From the NCBI GenBank assembly GCA_963978905.1, contig OZ022261.1, positions 34,022,102 to 34,086,101 on the forward strand: a stretch of DNA of 64,000 nt, in the 5' to 3' direction. The notes under the pieces were generated by a model that saw only the letters and a program-made list of their open reading frames with translations, made no database searches and was not told the DNA's origin. The DNA is from Trichostrongylus colubriformis (taxonomy: Eukaryota; Nematoda; Chromadorea; Rhabditida; Trichostrongylidae). This document shows, piece after piece, positions 25,346 to 36,785 of the stretch (position 1 is its first letter; each line of letters opens with the position of its first letter). The position numbers and the translations under genes were made by a program.

Positions 25346-26250
25346 TTTTTTTTCATAAATAGCAGTCCAGCACATCACCACTATCGAGGTTGTGCTGCTG
25401 TATTTCTTTTGCATCAACTAATACCACACAAATGGACCGACGTCTCCAAAATTTTACTATTCTTACTGCACCCATAGTAACTTTAGTCGCCATTTTCATA
25501 CTAGTTTGGTTGGAGTGATTATTTTATAGTGCTCTGCACAATATAATGCTGTGAGAATTCCTCTATTGTTCAGGTCACCGTTTTCTGAATTTAACTCACC
25601 CTGGAGAAATCACTGGTCGTGCAATCGGGGTTCGTTCATCGGGACGATTACTACCATCGAGGTTGTGGTAATTGTTGCGTTGAGACACCTGAATAAATTT
25701 CAGATTTCTATGAACATCAGCGACTATCGCAACGTCCGAGAGCCACAACTTGCCTAGTTCTCGCTAAATAGAAGTATCCCCGCTGCATATATGCATCAAA
25801 CCCTTCTGCTGACTGCTTGTCTGTCCGTCCGTCCCTCCCTTTCTCCCCTTGTTACAAAAAAGAGATACCCAAAGAATAACCTTTGAAGGTGGGGACAAGT
25901 CTGGGGTGGTTAGGGCATGTAACAAGATGGGGACATGCTTGGGGTGATTAGGGATGGAAGAAGAAGTAAAGAACCACATGAGCTAAGCTACCTCTCACAA
26001 AAGTTGGACGGGACCTGAGCTGAAAGTTCGGTCCTCAGACAGAAAACTCACTAAATTTAGCTCCAACTTAAAGGTATTAGAGAGGCCGGCGTGCAGTGGG
26101 CGGAGCGCACTCCGAGTGGGCGGTGCGTGCAACAAAAGTATGTCATTTCGTTCCAACGCAGCATTTGCACGAAGCAAATTCCCTCGGATTAGAAAGTTCT
26201 CTTTCTCTTTTAAATTCCTTCGATACACTCACAGATTAAAAAAACCTTTT
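25346..26250. other. 3' flank of the coiled-coil gene
   Basis: No separate gene is supported. If the upstream gene's cytoplasmic tail is spliced, its last exon could lie near 26230-26140 (a minus frame beginning EFKRERELSNPREFAS, with a weak acceptor). A CT-rich stretch (CTGTCCGTCCGTCCCTCCCT) is at about 25829. Confidence 0.35.
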
Positions 26251-26270
26251 TAATGCGGAAACCTGCTCAC

Positions 26271-29200
26271 CTGATAAAAAATCATCGCAATCAGGGCTAT
26301 GCCTAGAAGAATGCTGAGTGCCAGCAGAATCCATGTCACCGTCTGCCAAGCAGACACTCCTGTCACCCTGAATGAAAAACAAATCGTACTCGTTTCTCTG
26401 GTTAGACTATAGAACCTTTTCAAAGAGTGATCGGCAGCCCCAGCAATTCTCTGGCGTGCTGACTTCAGTTTTCAGTTCACTGATTTTATAGGGGAGCCAA
26501 GAAACTAAGATTGTAAATGATTCCTACTCGTCTAATACTGAAGCCTTTGGCACAGCCATGGTGTTGTTTTGTTGCTCGGCTTGAGTCTGTGACAAGGCTT
26601 CTTTAAGAGCAACCTGAATGCAACCAAGTGGAGTTTCGCCCGTGTTAGCTAGTAAAGACCGTAATAGAGTTTGAAAAATCTACGATTTTTGAAAACTACC
26701 TTATCTAAGGTATCTTGAAGTTTATCTCCAAGTTCCACGACCACAGAAGCTTTCACGCTCTCTTTCAGGGCGCTCTACAAAACTATTCGTAGTTAATCAA
26801 TCAAACATGAAGAAGATGAGTGGGCAAGGAAGTTGATACGACTATCTCTTACATTCACCTGCACTGTGCTTTTCAGCTCATTCTGCTTGTTCTTGAATTC
26901 TGAGTATTTCTGCTTCAACTCATCCTCCAGTGCATCAAGGTCGTCTTTTTGTGCCTGTAAACATCACCTCTCAAACCTCGCGAAATGAGGATTTTGATCC
27001 GTTCGAGACACTGAACTTTCTATCAATTCAGTTTGTGATCAAGAATTCTGCAGAGTTCTAGATAGTCATGATACACAGAAGGAGCAGTCATGGGATATAT
27101 GTGGTGTTGTCCATGCAAGACTTAAGATAGCCTTACAAAGTTAGCTAAAAATGTAAATAAAGAATATGCACGTCGTTGTTTCGTTCAAAGCTTTTGGATT
27201 CGTTTGCGGTTTTCTTGGGTAATTTGCTCATACTTGTCTCATGTACACGGGAATTTCAATCTCTTCTAGTTGTTAACCTTTCGCGCCTCTTGTGGGGGCA
27301 AATAGGGGGACGGCAATTAAGTGGTCTCCTGTAAAAACTTCTGAATCTTGCAGGTGACCTACAGCGGTGTGTGGAATCTACTGTGCATCCAAAATACTTC
27401 AAACAGCCGAGCAAGTCATCAGATCGCCGCCTGGTAGATTTTTAGGATCGAACAGGCTTTGAAATACACTTTGAAACACACTACCTCTTCTGAAGTAATA
27501 CTTGAAAAAATCATAGTTTATCTCCAAAAACACTTTTTATAGTAATTAGCTCAATTGAACAAGTTCCCTCCTTTGGTGAAGTGGAGTTGCAGGTCGCGAA
27601 CTTCGCTCATCATTATTTCCAATCCCCGAAATTTGCTCTAGAGAGCTCAGTGATCGAGCAAGTCTTCTTATGCAATTATCTCGGTCAGACATTCACCATT
27701 AACAACGACCGCAAGAGCGAGATCAGCTGGCAGCCTGCCAGTCTGTCGATGAGACGAAATGTTAGTAGCATGTCCTTCCGGCATTAGTCTTCGTATTCGA
27801 GACATAAGATAAAATACGGCTGGGGAAGACAGGCTGACAGCGAGGCGAAGAGCTATGGAAGGGCGGTGTGTGACGTGTCGATTATGCAAAAGATTCCATG
27901 TCGTGAGATCCGGGGCGAACTCATGTCAGAGACGTTACTCAAACCACCTATGATTCGAAGAAACGATGGAACGAACAGCCCTTGAAAAGCAGATTGGAGT
28001 TATTCAGCTGCTCAAAGTGTCCCGTTCTTTCAATACTGTCACCCTGCGACCACCTCAAGTTCCACATTCCACAACTATTTTCAAAACTGCCGAAATTACC
28101 CCTAACGGTGTCTCTATGTAGGTCGCTACCATACTCTGCGATGCCGGCAGTAAGGCATTAGTGCGTGTGTACCTTTATGTCAGGATTTTCGCACGACGGC
28201 ATGTCGCAAGCGAAGCAATGCGGACGAGCTAAATGCGCCATGTTGGTGGGTCCCGAAGCGATTACAAGTCAACTGCGTATCGCCCCCCTAGCAATGCTGT
28301 GTAATCGTTTTAAGACCCAATTACCGCGGCAAGCATAGCTCGCACACACTGCGTCGCACGCCGCTCGTAGTCGTGTGAAAATCCTGACATAAGGGTACAC
28401 ACCCGGCGTTACTACAAGTACTCCCTGCCGTTGACGCTACTGCAGAGAATGAAGGCGGACTAGCCGAGTAAGCAATGCCTGAATAGGAAAGAAATGAAGA
28501 GGTTGAAAAATTGGAAATTCTTGGATATTTCCACTCACTGAAATGTCGTTTTTGATTTGGCCAATGCGGTTTTCATATTCATTACGGCGTTGTTGGCGTT
28601 GCTTGTCACGTGCAGCCTTCTGTTGTTGAATGACTGCCTTGATCTCGTCCAACGTAGACCTCATTCTTTCACGCACCTTGAGCAAACAAGTAGTGTTGTT
28701 TGCGAAATTACCAAGAAACTCTCACCTCCCTTTCCCGCTCTTTCTGAGCATTACTGGAGTAATTTAGTTTATCCTGAATATCCCGGTATTTTTCCATAGC
28801 TTTTTCCCAAGCCTGCCGAAGCTGCTGAAAGAGGATAACTAACAAAAGCTCGAAACTCTACTAGACAATGAATTACCTCCTTTTCCTTTTCTTTTTCTTG
28901 TGCCTTCTGCTCCTTGTTTTCCTCATAGGCTTGTTGGAGTTGATTTAGCAAATCCCGAATCTTCTGTAATACCTCTATTTTTAACACGTTAAGCATTACT
29001 ACATATCCATTAGATCAGATAGTTGGTTCGTCGAAAAGATGATACTTCATACTTCAACTCTTTCTCTATTGGTCAGTATAAGTACATATGTATTATTATG
29101 ATTCCTCTAATCACTTCCATTGTGCGGGTGAGGACCACCGTTGAGGTGAGGCTATCTCTGTTGAATGGGAAGCCCGCAATAGGGAAAGCAACTGAGCGCA

Positions 29201-31396
29201 TTCCCCATCTAGTTGAGTCAGTTGACATGTCCTCCAATCCACAGACCTAATTGCTAGTAGCCAGATTGTCCAGTTCACCCTCTCTTGTAATTAAGTCATA
29301 CCTGACTCTCTAGTGCTAAGAAAGGGAGCACTAGAGAATCAGGGGGTCGCTGGTTATTGATACGACCACGCCCTCTTCGCACCTAATTACTTTTGCCTCG
29401 CACATGAGGTGCGAGGTGACCCCAACCAGCTGCGAGAACTCACGGATCATCTGTTGCCCACATTGATCCAAAAATGAATAAAAAAAACTAATCAGACAGG
29501 CTATACAAATGGGGTAATTTTCTGGAAGAAGTAATTCACAATTTTACAAACTTTTGGAAACACGGTCATCTTAAACTCTATCCACGAAAAGCGGAATAGT
29601 ATTGGTGATGGCAATGAACTCTGACTTCCGATGGAACTTCTGAATGCACATTTACATCAGAAACAAGATAACACGTTCTGAAAGGGAAGGAGATGGCCAA
29701 TAATGAAAAGCCTTTCTTCTGCAGAGCTTATGACAGCAATTTAACTGATAGAAAGAGGATGGTCTTCTTGTAAGCGAAACAATCGCTACTTATTCTCATA
29801 TGTTCATATTAGTTTTAATTTATTTTTGTGTTGTAACTCTTCTTTAATAGATAATAGATACAGCCCGAATAACCTGCATAATAGCGGTTAATCCCGATTC
29901 CAATTAATGAACCTTTACTCGATTAATGGATCAATAACGGTGATAAGATGACCCGCGAGTTCTCGCCGCTAACTGGGGTCACTACAGTAATTAGCCGCGA
30001 AAAAGGCGGGGTCGTACCAATAACCACCTTCCCGAGAATGAGGTATGACTCATATTCAAAAACCAGCCATGTGGTAGCAGATCTTCTGCCATCTGCTTAT
30101 GCCCAGTCAATTGTATTACTACAATTCAGAGCATTGGAGGGGCGTGATGGCGGTCTACGGTAGAACATTTGCAGTTTGGACCGATTTTAGTTCGCCGTTA
30201 TTGCACACACGGCGGCTTGCCATCGTGCCACGACGTCGAGTGTGTTAACTGAGGTGTTTCAGCGAATCAATTGAAGTATTTCACCAACAATTCATATTTT
30301 TTATCATGATCTTCTCCCACTCTCATATTCTTACGCTTATTCTCCCTTTCATTGTTTCAATGATTAACTCAATCTCCAATCATAATGGTGCTGCAGATTT
30401 ATGTAAAGCGCGCTGGGCCGCGTTTATACTTTGCGCACCGAGCCGGCAATTCGACGTGGATCGCAATAGCGCACTAAAAACACGCTTATCAAGGCGAGAT
30501 TTGCTACACGTTATCTCATCAAATCCAGCCCCTTCATCTATGGAAAAAAGTGCTTCCAATCACGCTTTACTTCCCTGCCCCTCTTCTGAGGCATTTAATT
30601 ACAGCCACATTATACAGCAAAGGCGCATAACCGTTATGGTAGTTCGTGCATGTGGGTTATACGCCAATACACGCGCCTACTTTAGTCATAATGTAAAACG
30701 CGACGATTCGCGAGGAGAGGTAGATTTTATGTGCCATTACCTGCTTTTGCTCCTCCACTTTATTTGTTTTCTCGGCTTCCCATGACTGTTTCGTTTTGTT
30801 TACGCTCTCAACAAAACCCTTCCATTCATCTATAGCCCGTTTCCTGTCCGCGTACTTCTGCTTCTTGTAGTTCTGAATGGCCAATTATTCACCTATAGCA
30901 AAGTAAGCGGTTACTGAATGCAAATGGATAATGGCTCGTATCAATCGCAAAATCTCTCAAAACTCGACCTCCTCTATTTCTCGAAGCTCATTGAGCTTTT
31001 CACTCAGGGCACCCTTGAGTTGCTGTGCAGAGTTTTTAAGATTGTCAGAAATGCGACTTTTCAGATCATTCTTCCTGTTCCTGAAATGAAAACACTCAAG
31101 TGGACGTATATTCTGGCAGATCAATGTACATATCAACTGTCTAATTACTCACCTGGCTTCCACCAAGTCGTTTTTGATTTCGTCTGCTAGATTCCGGTCC
31201 ACATCTAGTATTGACTGGAAAAGCGGAAATTTTTTGAAAACACATTACGCCACAAAGCCGGAATCACGGGTTCTATAAACCAATGCCTTGAACTTAGTTC
31301 AATCGTAACCTCGATTATTGAAGTTGCATCGTTGGCTTGTGCGAGTGTTGGTGATGACCACACTCCAAAGAGAAGCAATAACGTTATAGTCCGCAT
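26271..31396 (-). CDS. Predicted secretory/membrane coiled-coil protein (11 exons), family unknown
   Basis: I do not recognise the family. Exons on the minus strand are 31396-31310, 31214-31153, 31080-30969, 30872-30741, 28963-28877, 28824-28726, 28676-28539, 26954-26859, 26774-26700, 26613-26528 and 26367-26271, about 357 residues. Exon 1 begins with a signal peptide (MRTITLLLLFGVWSSPTLAQ). The next roughly 290 residues are charged, Lys/Glu/Gln-rich and free of proline, typical of a long coiled coil (for example EKEKEKE, DKQRQQRRNEYENR, DALEDELKQKYSEF). The last exon encodes one membrane span (WILLALSILLGIALIAMIFY), so the likely topology is a lumenal or extracellular coiled coil with a short tail. 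All joins from exon 3 to exon 10 are phase 0. The 3' end is unresolved: after FYQ the frame either reads VSRFPH to a stop or splices onward at GTGAGC. Extra exons may hide in the two long introns. Function not assigned. Confidence 0.75.
28165..28402. mobile_element. MITE family C, copy 2 (in an intron)
   Basis: About 238 bp with inverted ends: GTGTGTACCTTTATGTCAGG, then ATTTTCGCACGAC, pairs with GTCGTGTGAAAATCCTGACA..GGGTACACAC. It lies in the intron between exons 7 and 8 of the coiled-coil gene. It is related to the copy at 21231. Confidence 0.8.
29301..29345. repeat. Short hairpin, 17-bp arms
   Basis: CCTGACTCTCTAGTGCT and AGCACTAGAGAATCAGG pair with one mismatch around a 9-base loop. It lies within the long intron between exons 4 and 5 of the coiled-coil gene. 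It may be transposon debris; the stem is shorter than a usual miRNA precursor. Confidence 0.6.
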
Positions 31397-31405
31397 CTGA
31401 AGACA
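31397..31405 (-). promoter_or_regulatory. Putative trans-splice acceptor of the coiled-coil gene
   Basis: TTGTCTTCAG lies immediately upstream of ATG (31396) on the minus strand. It is a 3' splice site with no obvious upstream exon, consistent with spliced-leader addition, and it supports the chosen start. Confidence 0.55.
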
Positions 31406-31995
31406 AATGGTCCTGATAAGATACTGTAGACTATTTATAACAGCTACCAAGTACGATATTGAAGGATCGCGGGAACATCAAATGAATTATCTGAAGAGCT
31501 GTCTCCACATCAGGAGCAACCGCAGGAAAGATGAGAGATACAGTTGTACCTCCTTTCACCTCCCTACCCTAATCATAATCATTATGGTCGCTTTCATACT
31601 GCGCAAGACGTAGTTCGCTTTCTGCGTCTCCGAGTGGACTACGGTAGCGTTCATACTTTGCGCACCGACTCCGGCATCGCCGGTGTCGGCGTGAAAATCG
31701 TTGCTTGCCGCCGAGGACGGCGTCAATCTGATAACGCGCTCCGTTTGTAAAACGCTCGACACAGCCACACTGCCGTATGACAATTGTGGGGAGAGCCACG
31801 AAATCGAATTCGAATCTTGGCATTCAACCTAACTATACCTTGATTCAATTTGAATTCGTGATCATCATTGTACTGTGATTGGGTCAAGAATTTTGCAACG
31901 GAGCGCGCCACCAGCTGCCGCCGTGGTCGGTGCACATGGTTCTGACGCGGGCACCACCGATGCCGGCGTCAGTGCGCAAAGTACGCCGATTCCTA
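31397..31995. other. Upstream flank of the coiled-coil gene, repeat-derived
   Basis: No gene is seen. Between 31640 and 31980 there are GC-rich blocks (CTCCGGCATCGCCGGTGTCG, TGCCGGCGTCAGTGCGCAAA) that resemble each other and the palindromic repeat that follows, suggesting layered insertions of related short elements. The first ~200 bp should hold the promoter. Confidence 0.4.
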
Positions 31996-32231
31996 AGGCC
32001 GCGGTCATACTCTGCGTTGTCTGCGGCAGGGCGTGGCCGCGTATCTTGCGTCTCCACACTGCCTCGTTGCCTGCGTCATCTCTGCACCTCCCCCGTGCCA
32101 CTCTCTCTCGCTGCCTGTGAGAAGAGTGGCACGGGGGAGGTGCAGAGATGACGCAGGCAACGAGGCAGTGTGGAGACGCAAGATACGCGGCCACGCCCTG
32201 CCGCAGACAACGCAAAGTATGACCGCGGCCT
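31996..32231. repeat. Palindrome with 109-bp arms (family D, copy 1)
   Basis: The arms 31996-32104 and 32123-32231 are inverted copies of each other with only about two visible differences, around an 18-base loop. The ends read AGGCCGCGGTCATACT and the complement. The right end resembles the tandem repeat that follows. A shorter relative is at 50778-50957. Confidence 0.92.
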
Positions 32232-32437
32232 AACTGTGCCTCGCTGTCTGTGAAGGCAAGCACACTCTGCCGCCGGTGCCTACCTTAGCACCACTGCCAA
32301 GTGTGAAGGCGGCCTGGTCCCCCAATAAAACGGCCTAACTGTGCCTCGCTGTCTGTGAAGGCAGGCACACTCTGCCGCCGGTGCCTACCTTAGCACCACT
32401 GCCAAGTGTGAAGGCGGCCTGGTCCCCCAATAAAGAG
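32231..32437 (+). repeat. Two-copy tandem repeat, period 105 bp
   Basis: Copies start TAACTGTGCCTCGCTGTCTG at 32231 and 32336 and are nearly identical (one clear difference, GGCAAGC versus GGCAGGC). Each ends GGTCCCCCAATAAA. Confidence 0.92.
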
Positions 32438-32654
32438 GAAACAGGGATGCTTGCCCAGTATAACAAATGAAGGCACTAATTTCAATGTCAAAACATTAAG
32501 TTATAATAATAGCAGTCTAAGGGTCGACTGATAGCGGTTTGGTAGCGTCATCTCGTGAGGGTCTTCTGTGATGGGCCAGGAGTAGTTTCGAAATTCTAAG
32601 CTGACATTTGCTACGTGGATATTGGGCTTGAAGGTCCTCCACATAAGGTCCTCA

Positions 32655-33800
32655 GGAAATTATAGAAATAAAAAACGAGGCAGTGGACGAAAGGCCTTCT
32701 TAGATGACCCATAGTCATACATTACATGATTCTAGGCCCATGCATTCATGTAAAGACGCCTCAGGCCATGAGCTCAACTAAATCTTGAAGAGCATAATTC
32801 GGTGAAAAGACCTTTCTACTCTTCATCGTCAATGGCATTCTCGCATCTGTTCTGACATGAACAAAAGTTTAAAAAAAGTGTCCAGTTAAGCATAATTACA
32901 AATGGTTCCTATTAGTAACCATCAGGATAGGTAAGGCAAAGGCAAGATAGGTGAGGCTATAGTGATGCACTTCAGAGGCTCTACTCCAATAAACAAAGAA
33001 CCCGTCAACTCTGAATGATAAATAACAATGATAAACACTCTTAGAGATGGTAAAAATAGTCAGTTGGCGCTGTGTCAGTACCATCAATGGGTTCGACCAT
33101 ACTGATAAGCGCGGGCTACTATCACGTAGTGCTGGATTTGTGCCAAGTTTAGCGTAATAAAGGGAAAGCAGTTATAAGCAGATTTCTTATGAATGCCATC
33201 AATTTAATTAGGTATGTATGCTCCTTGATTACTAAAATTCAGTGTGTGGACCAGTAGGCAAATTATTAGCCAGAATAAGGCTTTTCGAGACTCTAGAAAG
33301 CGGTTATTAGTCTACAGGTACAATCGCTATTGCGCAGCCCTACTATATTGGGTGCCTTCGCGAGACTGGTGTGAAAAACGCTCGTAGGATTTCTCGAGTT
33401 GAGCGCCCACAGCTACTTTAAACTCTAACGTATTAATTCAGTGCTCTGCCAACTAGGGCAAGGCCAGCACAATAGGTCACTGACAATGGTTGCAGCCCAT
33501 CCCGACCTTGTTTAGTGGGACACTCTGTACGGAGATGTGGACCTATATCCAATTATACCTAACTGGACACTTTTTTAAATTTTTGTTCATGTCAGAACAG
33601 GACAGGTGCGAGAATATCATGGGCGATGGAGAGTAGTGAGATTTTTTTCACCGAATCATGCTCTTCAAGATTCAGTGGGGCTCATGGCCTGAAGCGTCTT
33701 CACATGAATGCATGGACCCAGAATCATACAAAGTATGGCTGTGAGTTATCCAGGGAGCCTTTCTTCCACTGCCTCGTCTTTTATTACTTCTATAATTTCC
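32655..33800. mobile_element. Foldback element with ~245-bp inverted arms
   Basis: The left arm 32655-32900 and right arm 33555-33800 are inverted copies: GGAAATTATAGAA at the outside, ACGAGGCAGTGG next, AACAAAAGTTTAAAAAAAGT and GTGTCCAGTTA at the inside. Total length is 1146 bp. No transposase is recognisable. The spacer contains the tRNA-like relic listed next. The target duplication was not identified. Confidence 0.8.
33395..33470 (-). other. tRNA-like relic inside the foldback spacer
   Basis: On the minus strand, CCCTAGTTGGCAGAGCACTG resembles a tRNA D-arm with the internal promoter A box. About 50 bases on, a degenerate B-box-like ACTCGAGAAATCC follows. The stems do not close into a working tRNA, so this is either a decayed tRNA pseudogene or the head of a tRNA-derived SINE. 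Confidence 0.3.
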
Positions 33801-34997
33801 AAGATCGAAAACTCTAGAAGAGCTCCTTTGACGTTGCGACAATCTCTTTAAGACTTTAAGGGAACAATACGTGAACGGCTTAACGTTTCGATCAGATCTC
33901 TTCGTTAAAGCCCCTAACATGGCTCAAGATTTGAGTATTGTTTTCTACGCCTGTAGATACTCGTATCTCTAAAGATTCTGATGACAGTCACGACAGGGCT
34001 AGAAAATGTTGATTAGAAGAGATAGTTCACCATCAATGAGACATATCAGGATGTTCTTGATAGAAATTACGGTCAGGATTTGCCCGCCTCACGTCCTGCA
34101 TAAATTGAAGGCGCCGTTATTTCAGGCAAGCTGCCTCCCTCTCTAGTTACATAGTATAGCATGGTTTCAGGTGATTCTTCAATCAAAAAAAAAAAATCAT
34201 TCTTCAATCAAAAAAATCAATCCGTGAATTCTAGTAATTCTGAATGTACACAGATACCATAGGCTATTTAGCTTCTGAAACGCAAGGCATCCTCCTGTTT
34301 CAGTTTCCTCTCCGCTATCTCCCATAAACAAGTCGTTTTGCGGAGTTGCTGATGCATTTCACCGCTACTGCTTAATCATGTGGTGAAGCCCTTATCAAAT
34401 GAAAAACACCGCCAAAGAGCAAATATGCCGTTTTTTCAGAACGAATCGAGTTGTTTAAACGGAAGGATGCAGGTAACGCGAGTACTTCAATGTCTGGATA
34501 ACGCAACGAGCAGCCTCTTGATTGCGAAGGATGGTCAAATGCGTTGATGAGGAAAGTCTCGTTCATACATGTAAGATTCACGCAAAGACATGAAAGATGA
34601 TACTAGGAGAATCTGAAAGTGAAAATAAGCACGGGCCGGCAGAACAGATGCATGACCACGTGATCCTTAATATCACGTCGGTAACTCTTCTAGGACAGTA
34701 TGCCGCCAATAGTCGGTATATGATGTCGAACGCTACACATTCAACATAAAACACGTCACGAGAGCTCAAATGAGAAGGGTCACTGTGACTCCAATCTTAT
34801 CAATGGCTCATGTTTACTAGCGCATACAGATAACAAACCACACATCACACCAGTAGTTTATGCTATAGCCACAGAGAGGAATGATAGTGCCGAGATGATT
34901 TTGTGGTTGCGAAATATTCAAATAAGACTACTTTAATGTCATCATTCATCGCTCTGTCCTACTGATTCGGCTGGGCCCCCATCTTCTTCATGGACTC
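33801..34997. other. Unassigned DNA
   Basis: No gene is supported. A poly-A run interrupts a short direct repeat, TTCTTCAATCAAAAAA (34168 and 34200). Confidence 0.35.
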
Positions 34998-35220
34998 GCT
35001 TTGCGTAAAAGTTCCTATATCTCAAAGATCCCAACGATCTTGAACCTTCCTTAGCCCCCATACATGCAACGTCTGTGAGAAAAATGGCATCGCACCAAGT
35101 TGCACACTCGCCTTGCGTAAAAGTTCCTATATCTCAAAGATCTCAAAGAGCTTGAACCTTTCTTAACTCCCACATGCAATTTCTGTAAAGAGAAAAATGC
35201 CATTACCATGTGGCACACAC
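34998..35220 (+). repeat. Two-copy tandem repeat, period about 112 bp
   Basis: TTGCGTAAAAGTTCCTATAT starts at 35001 and again at 35113. The copies continue with CTCAAAGATC, CTTGAACCTT and GAGAAAAATG, with visible divergence toward the end. Confidence 0.85.
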
Positions 35221-35739
35221 CTTGTAGCGTTTCCGTAATACGCCACTACATACTACAACTAGAGCATTACCAGTGTATGCAAGATTCTGCACGTTTTTCA
35301 ATCTACTGGTCATTACTGCCCGACTTATGCACTAAGAAACGGTTTGACACCAGAAAGTGCGACAACTGAGCAGCTTCAACAGGCTCGAGATTACAAGGAT
35401 ACTGACAAGGGTAGGGTACCAGGTCGAAGGGGCCATGTAATAAGTCACACGTCGCTGGACGCGCCTCTGGACGCCGATCTCAAATCTGTAATCAGAATCT
35501 GCTAAACGATTTCTTGAGAGAGTTATGGAGATTTTTCTAAATGCATCTGTAACATGTATAGGCGTGTTCCTGGTCCACTTCACAGATGAATACAGGGGAA
35601 TGTTAAAAGGCATGTCAGCAGCAGCATAGAGTGTCTCAAAGTGTAGGTTCACCCTATCCTTCATCTACTTTTGAACAGACATGCGATTCCCTTCCAAATT
35701 TTTACTAGTAGTACTAGATGGCGGCCGCGATCAAATGCG
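35221..35739. other. Unassigned DNA
   Basis: A 110-codon minus-strand frame (35664-35332) is open, with a leucine-rich end, but has no family likeness or splice context. It is not called as a gene. Confidence 0.35.
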
Positions 35740-36310
35740 TGAGTGGACTCACAACCAGGGTCAAGCCTCCGTTGAGGAATCCTCAACAGGGGGGTCGTAT
35801 TTGGTCCGCTAGGAGGGGGGGTCGTAATTGTCGAGGTAGGCAGTGATCAGCAGAATTTCTCAGGCTAAGGGTCTAAAGTGTAAAGGGAGAAGTGATCAAA
35901 TTGACTAAATGGGTTTACCCAAAACTAGTTTAACTTAATCATCATGGAAACCTCATGCATGGCGCAATTCACAACGAAACCGGCCAGTACCAATAACTCT
36001 TTTGTTGGTCCGCTGACACCGAAATCACGTACAGAGACACATCCGGAATTCACCGATAAGTCGTGGGAAGCATATCTATCAGCGGGTACCACCGTGGATG
36101 GACACTCCAAAAACAGTGGGATGAAAGCGGAAAATTAGCTGATATGGACTTCTTCCATATCTTACTACGATCGCAAGTACGTAATCTAGTGTTGGCGGCC
36201 ACTATGCGGACCGGAGAAACGTTTGCATTCATTGAAAATGTGGATGAAATCCCCATGCATGGCGCATCCCACGGAAAAGCTGACCGACGCTTCTCGCCTT
36301 CCCACTAGGC
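35740..36310 (+). repeat. Dispersed repeat family A, copy 3 (longest)
   Basis: This is the most complete copy: it spans both the GGGTCAAGCCTCCG and GGGGGTCGTA part shared with 25040-25345, and the GCGCAATTCACAA to CCCATGCATGGCGCATCC part shared with 6705-7040. Open frames in both directions are interrupted and match nothing I know. Confidence 0.75.
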
Positions 36311-36426
36311 CTCCGAGAGCGAAGGATGCATACTGGAAAAATTTCAGCAACAATGAATCGATTTTAGGGAAGATTCGTGGGAAGATCTCGCAAATTCGAC
36401 GAAAAAAAGGTCCCCTCAACTAGCTT

Positions 36427-36785
36427 TTCTGAATTTTTCTTGCTTCGTTTCAGAGATGTGGCATAGCTCAGGTAGTCATTCGAAAGCAAAAACCTCGCAG
36501 ACTCTGCTTCACCCAAACGAACTCATATAGTTAAGTTTGAAGGAAGTTATGGTCATTTGAAGTAAAACACTCCGAAATTCCCCTCAACTGGCCCTCAACT
36601 GGCTTCCCTCAAAATAACTTGCTTCCTTTCAGAGGTATGGCATAGCTCAGGTAGTCATTCGAAAGCAAAAACCTCGCAGACTCTGCTTCACCCAAACGAA
36701 CTCATGCAGTTAAGTTTGAAGGAAGTTATGGTCATTTGAAGTGAAACACTCCGAAATTCCCCTCAACTAACCCTCAACTGGAAAC
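36427..36785 (+). repeat. Two-copy tandem repeat, period 179 bp
   Basis: CTTGCTTC starts at 36439 and 36618, each followed by ATGGCATAGCTCAGGTAGTC (first copy GTGGCATAG) and CCTCGCAGACTCTGCTTCAC, ending TTCCCCTCAACT. The copies are about 95% alike by eye. Confidence 0.9.

Noticed and set aside
29301..29345. miRNA precursor
   Set aside because: The 17-bp stem with a 9-base loop is too short and there is no conservation evidence.
30306..30785. 159-codon plus-strand ORF
   Set aside because: It overlaps antisense to a supported coiled-coil exon and its remaining text is repeat-like.
31875..32263. Several ORFs of 66-132 codons on both strands
   Set aside because: They are generated by the 109-bp palindrome and GC-rich repeats.
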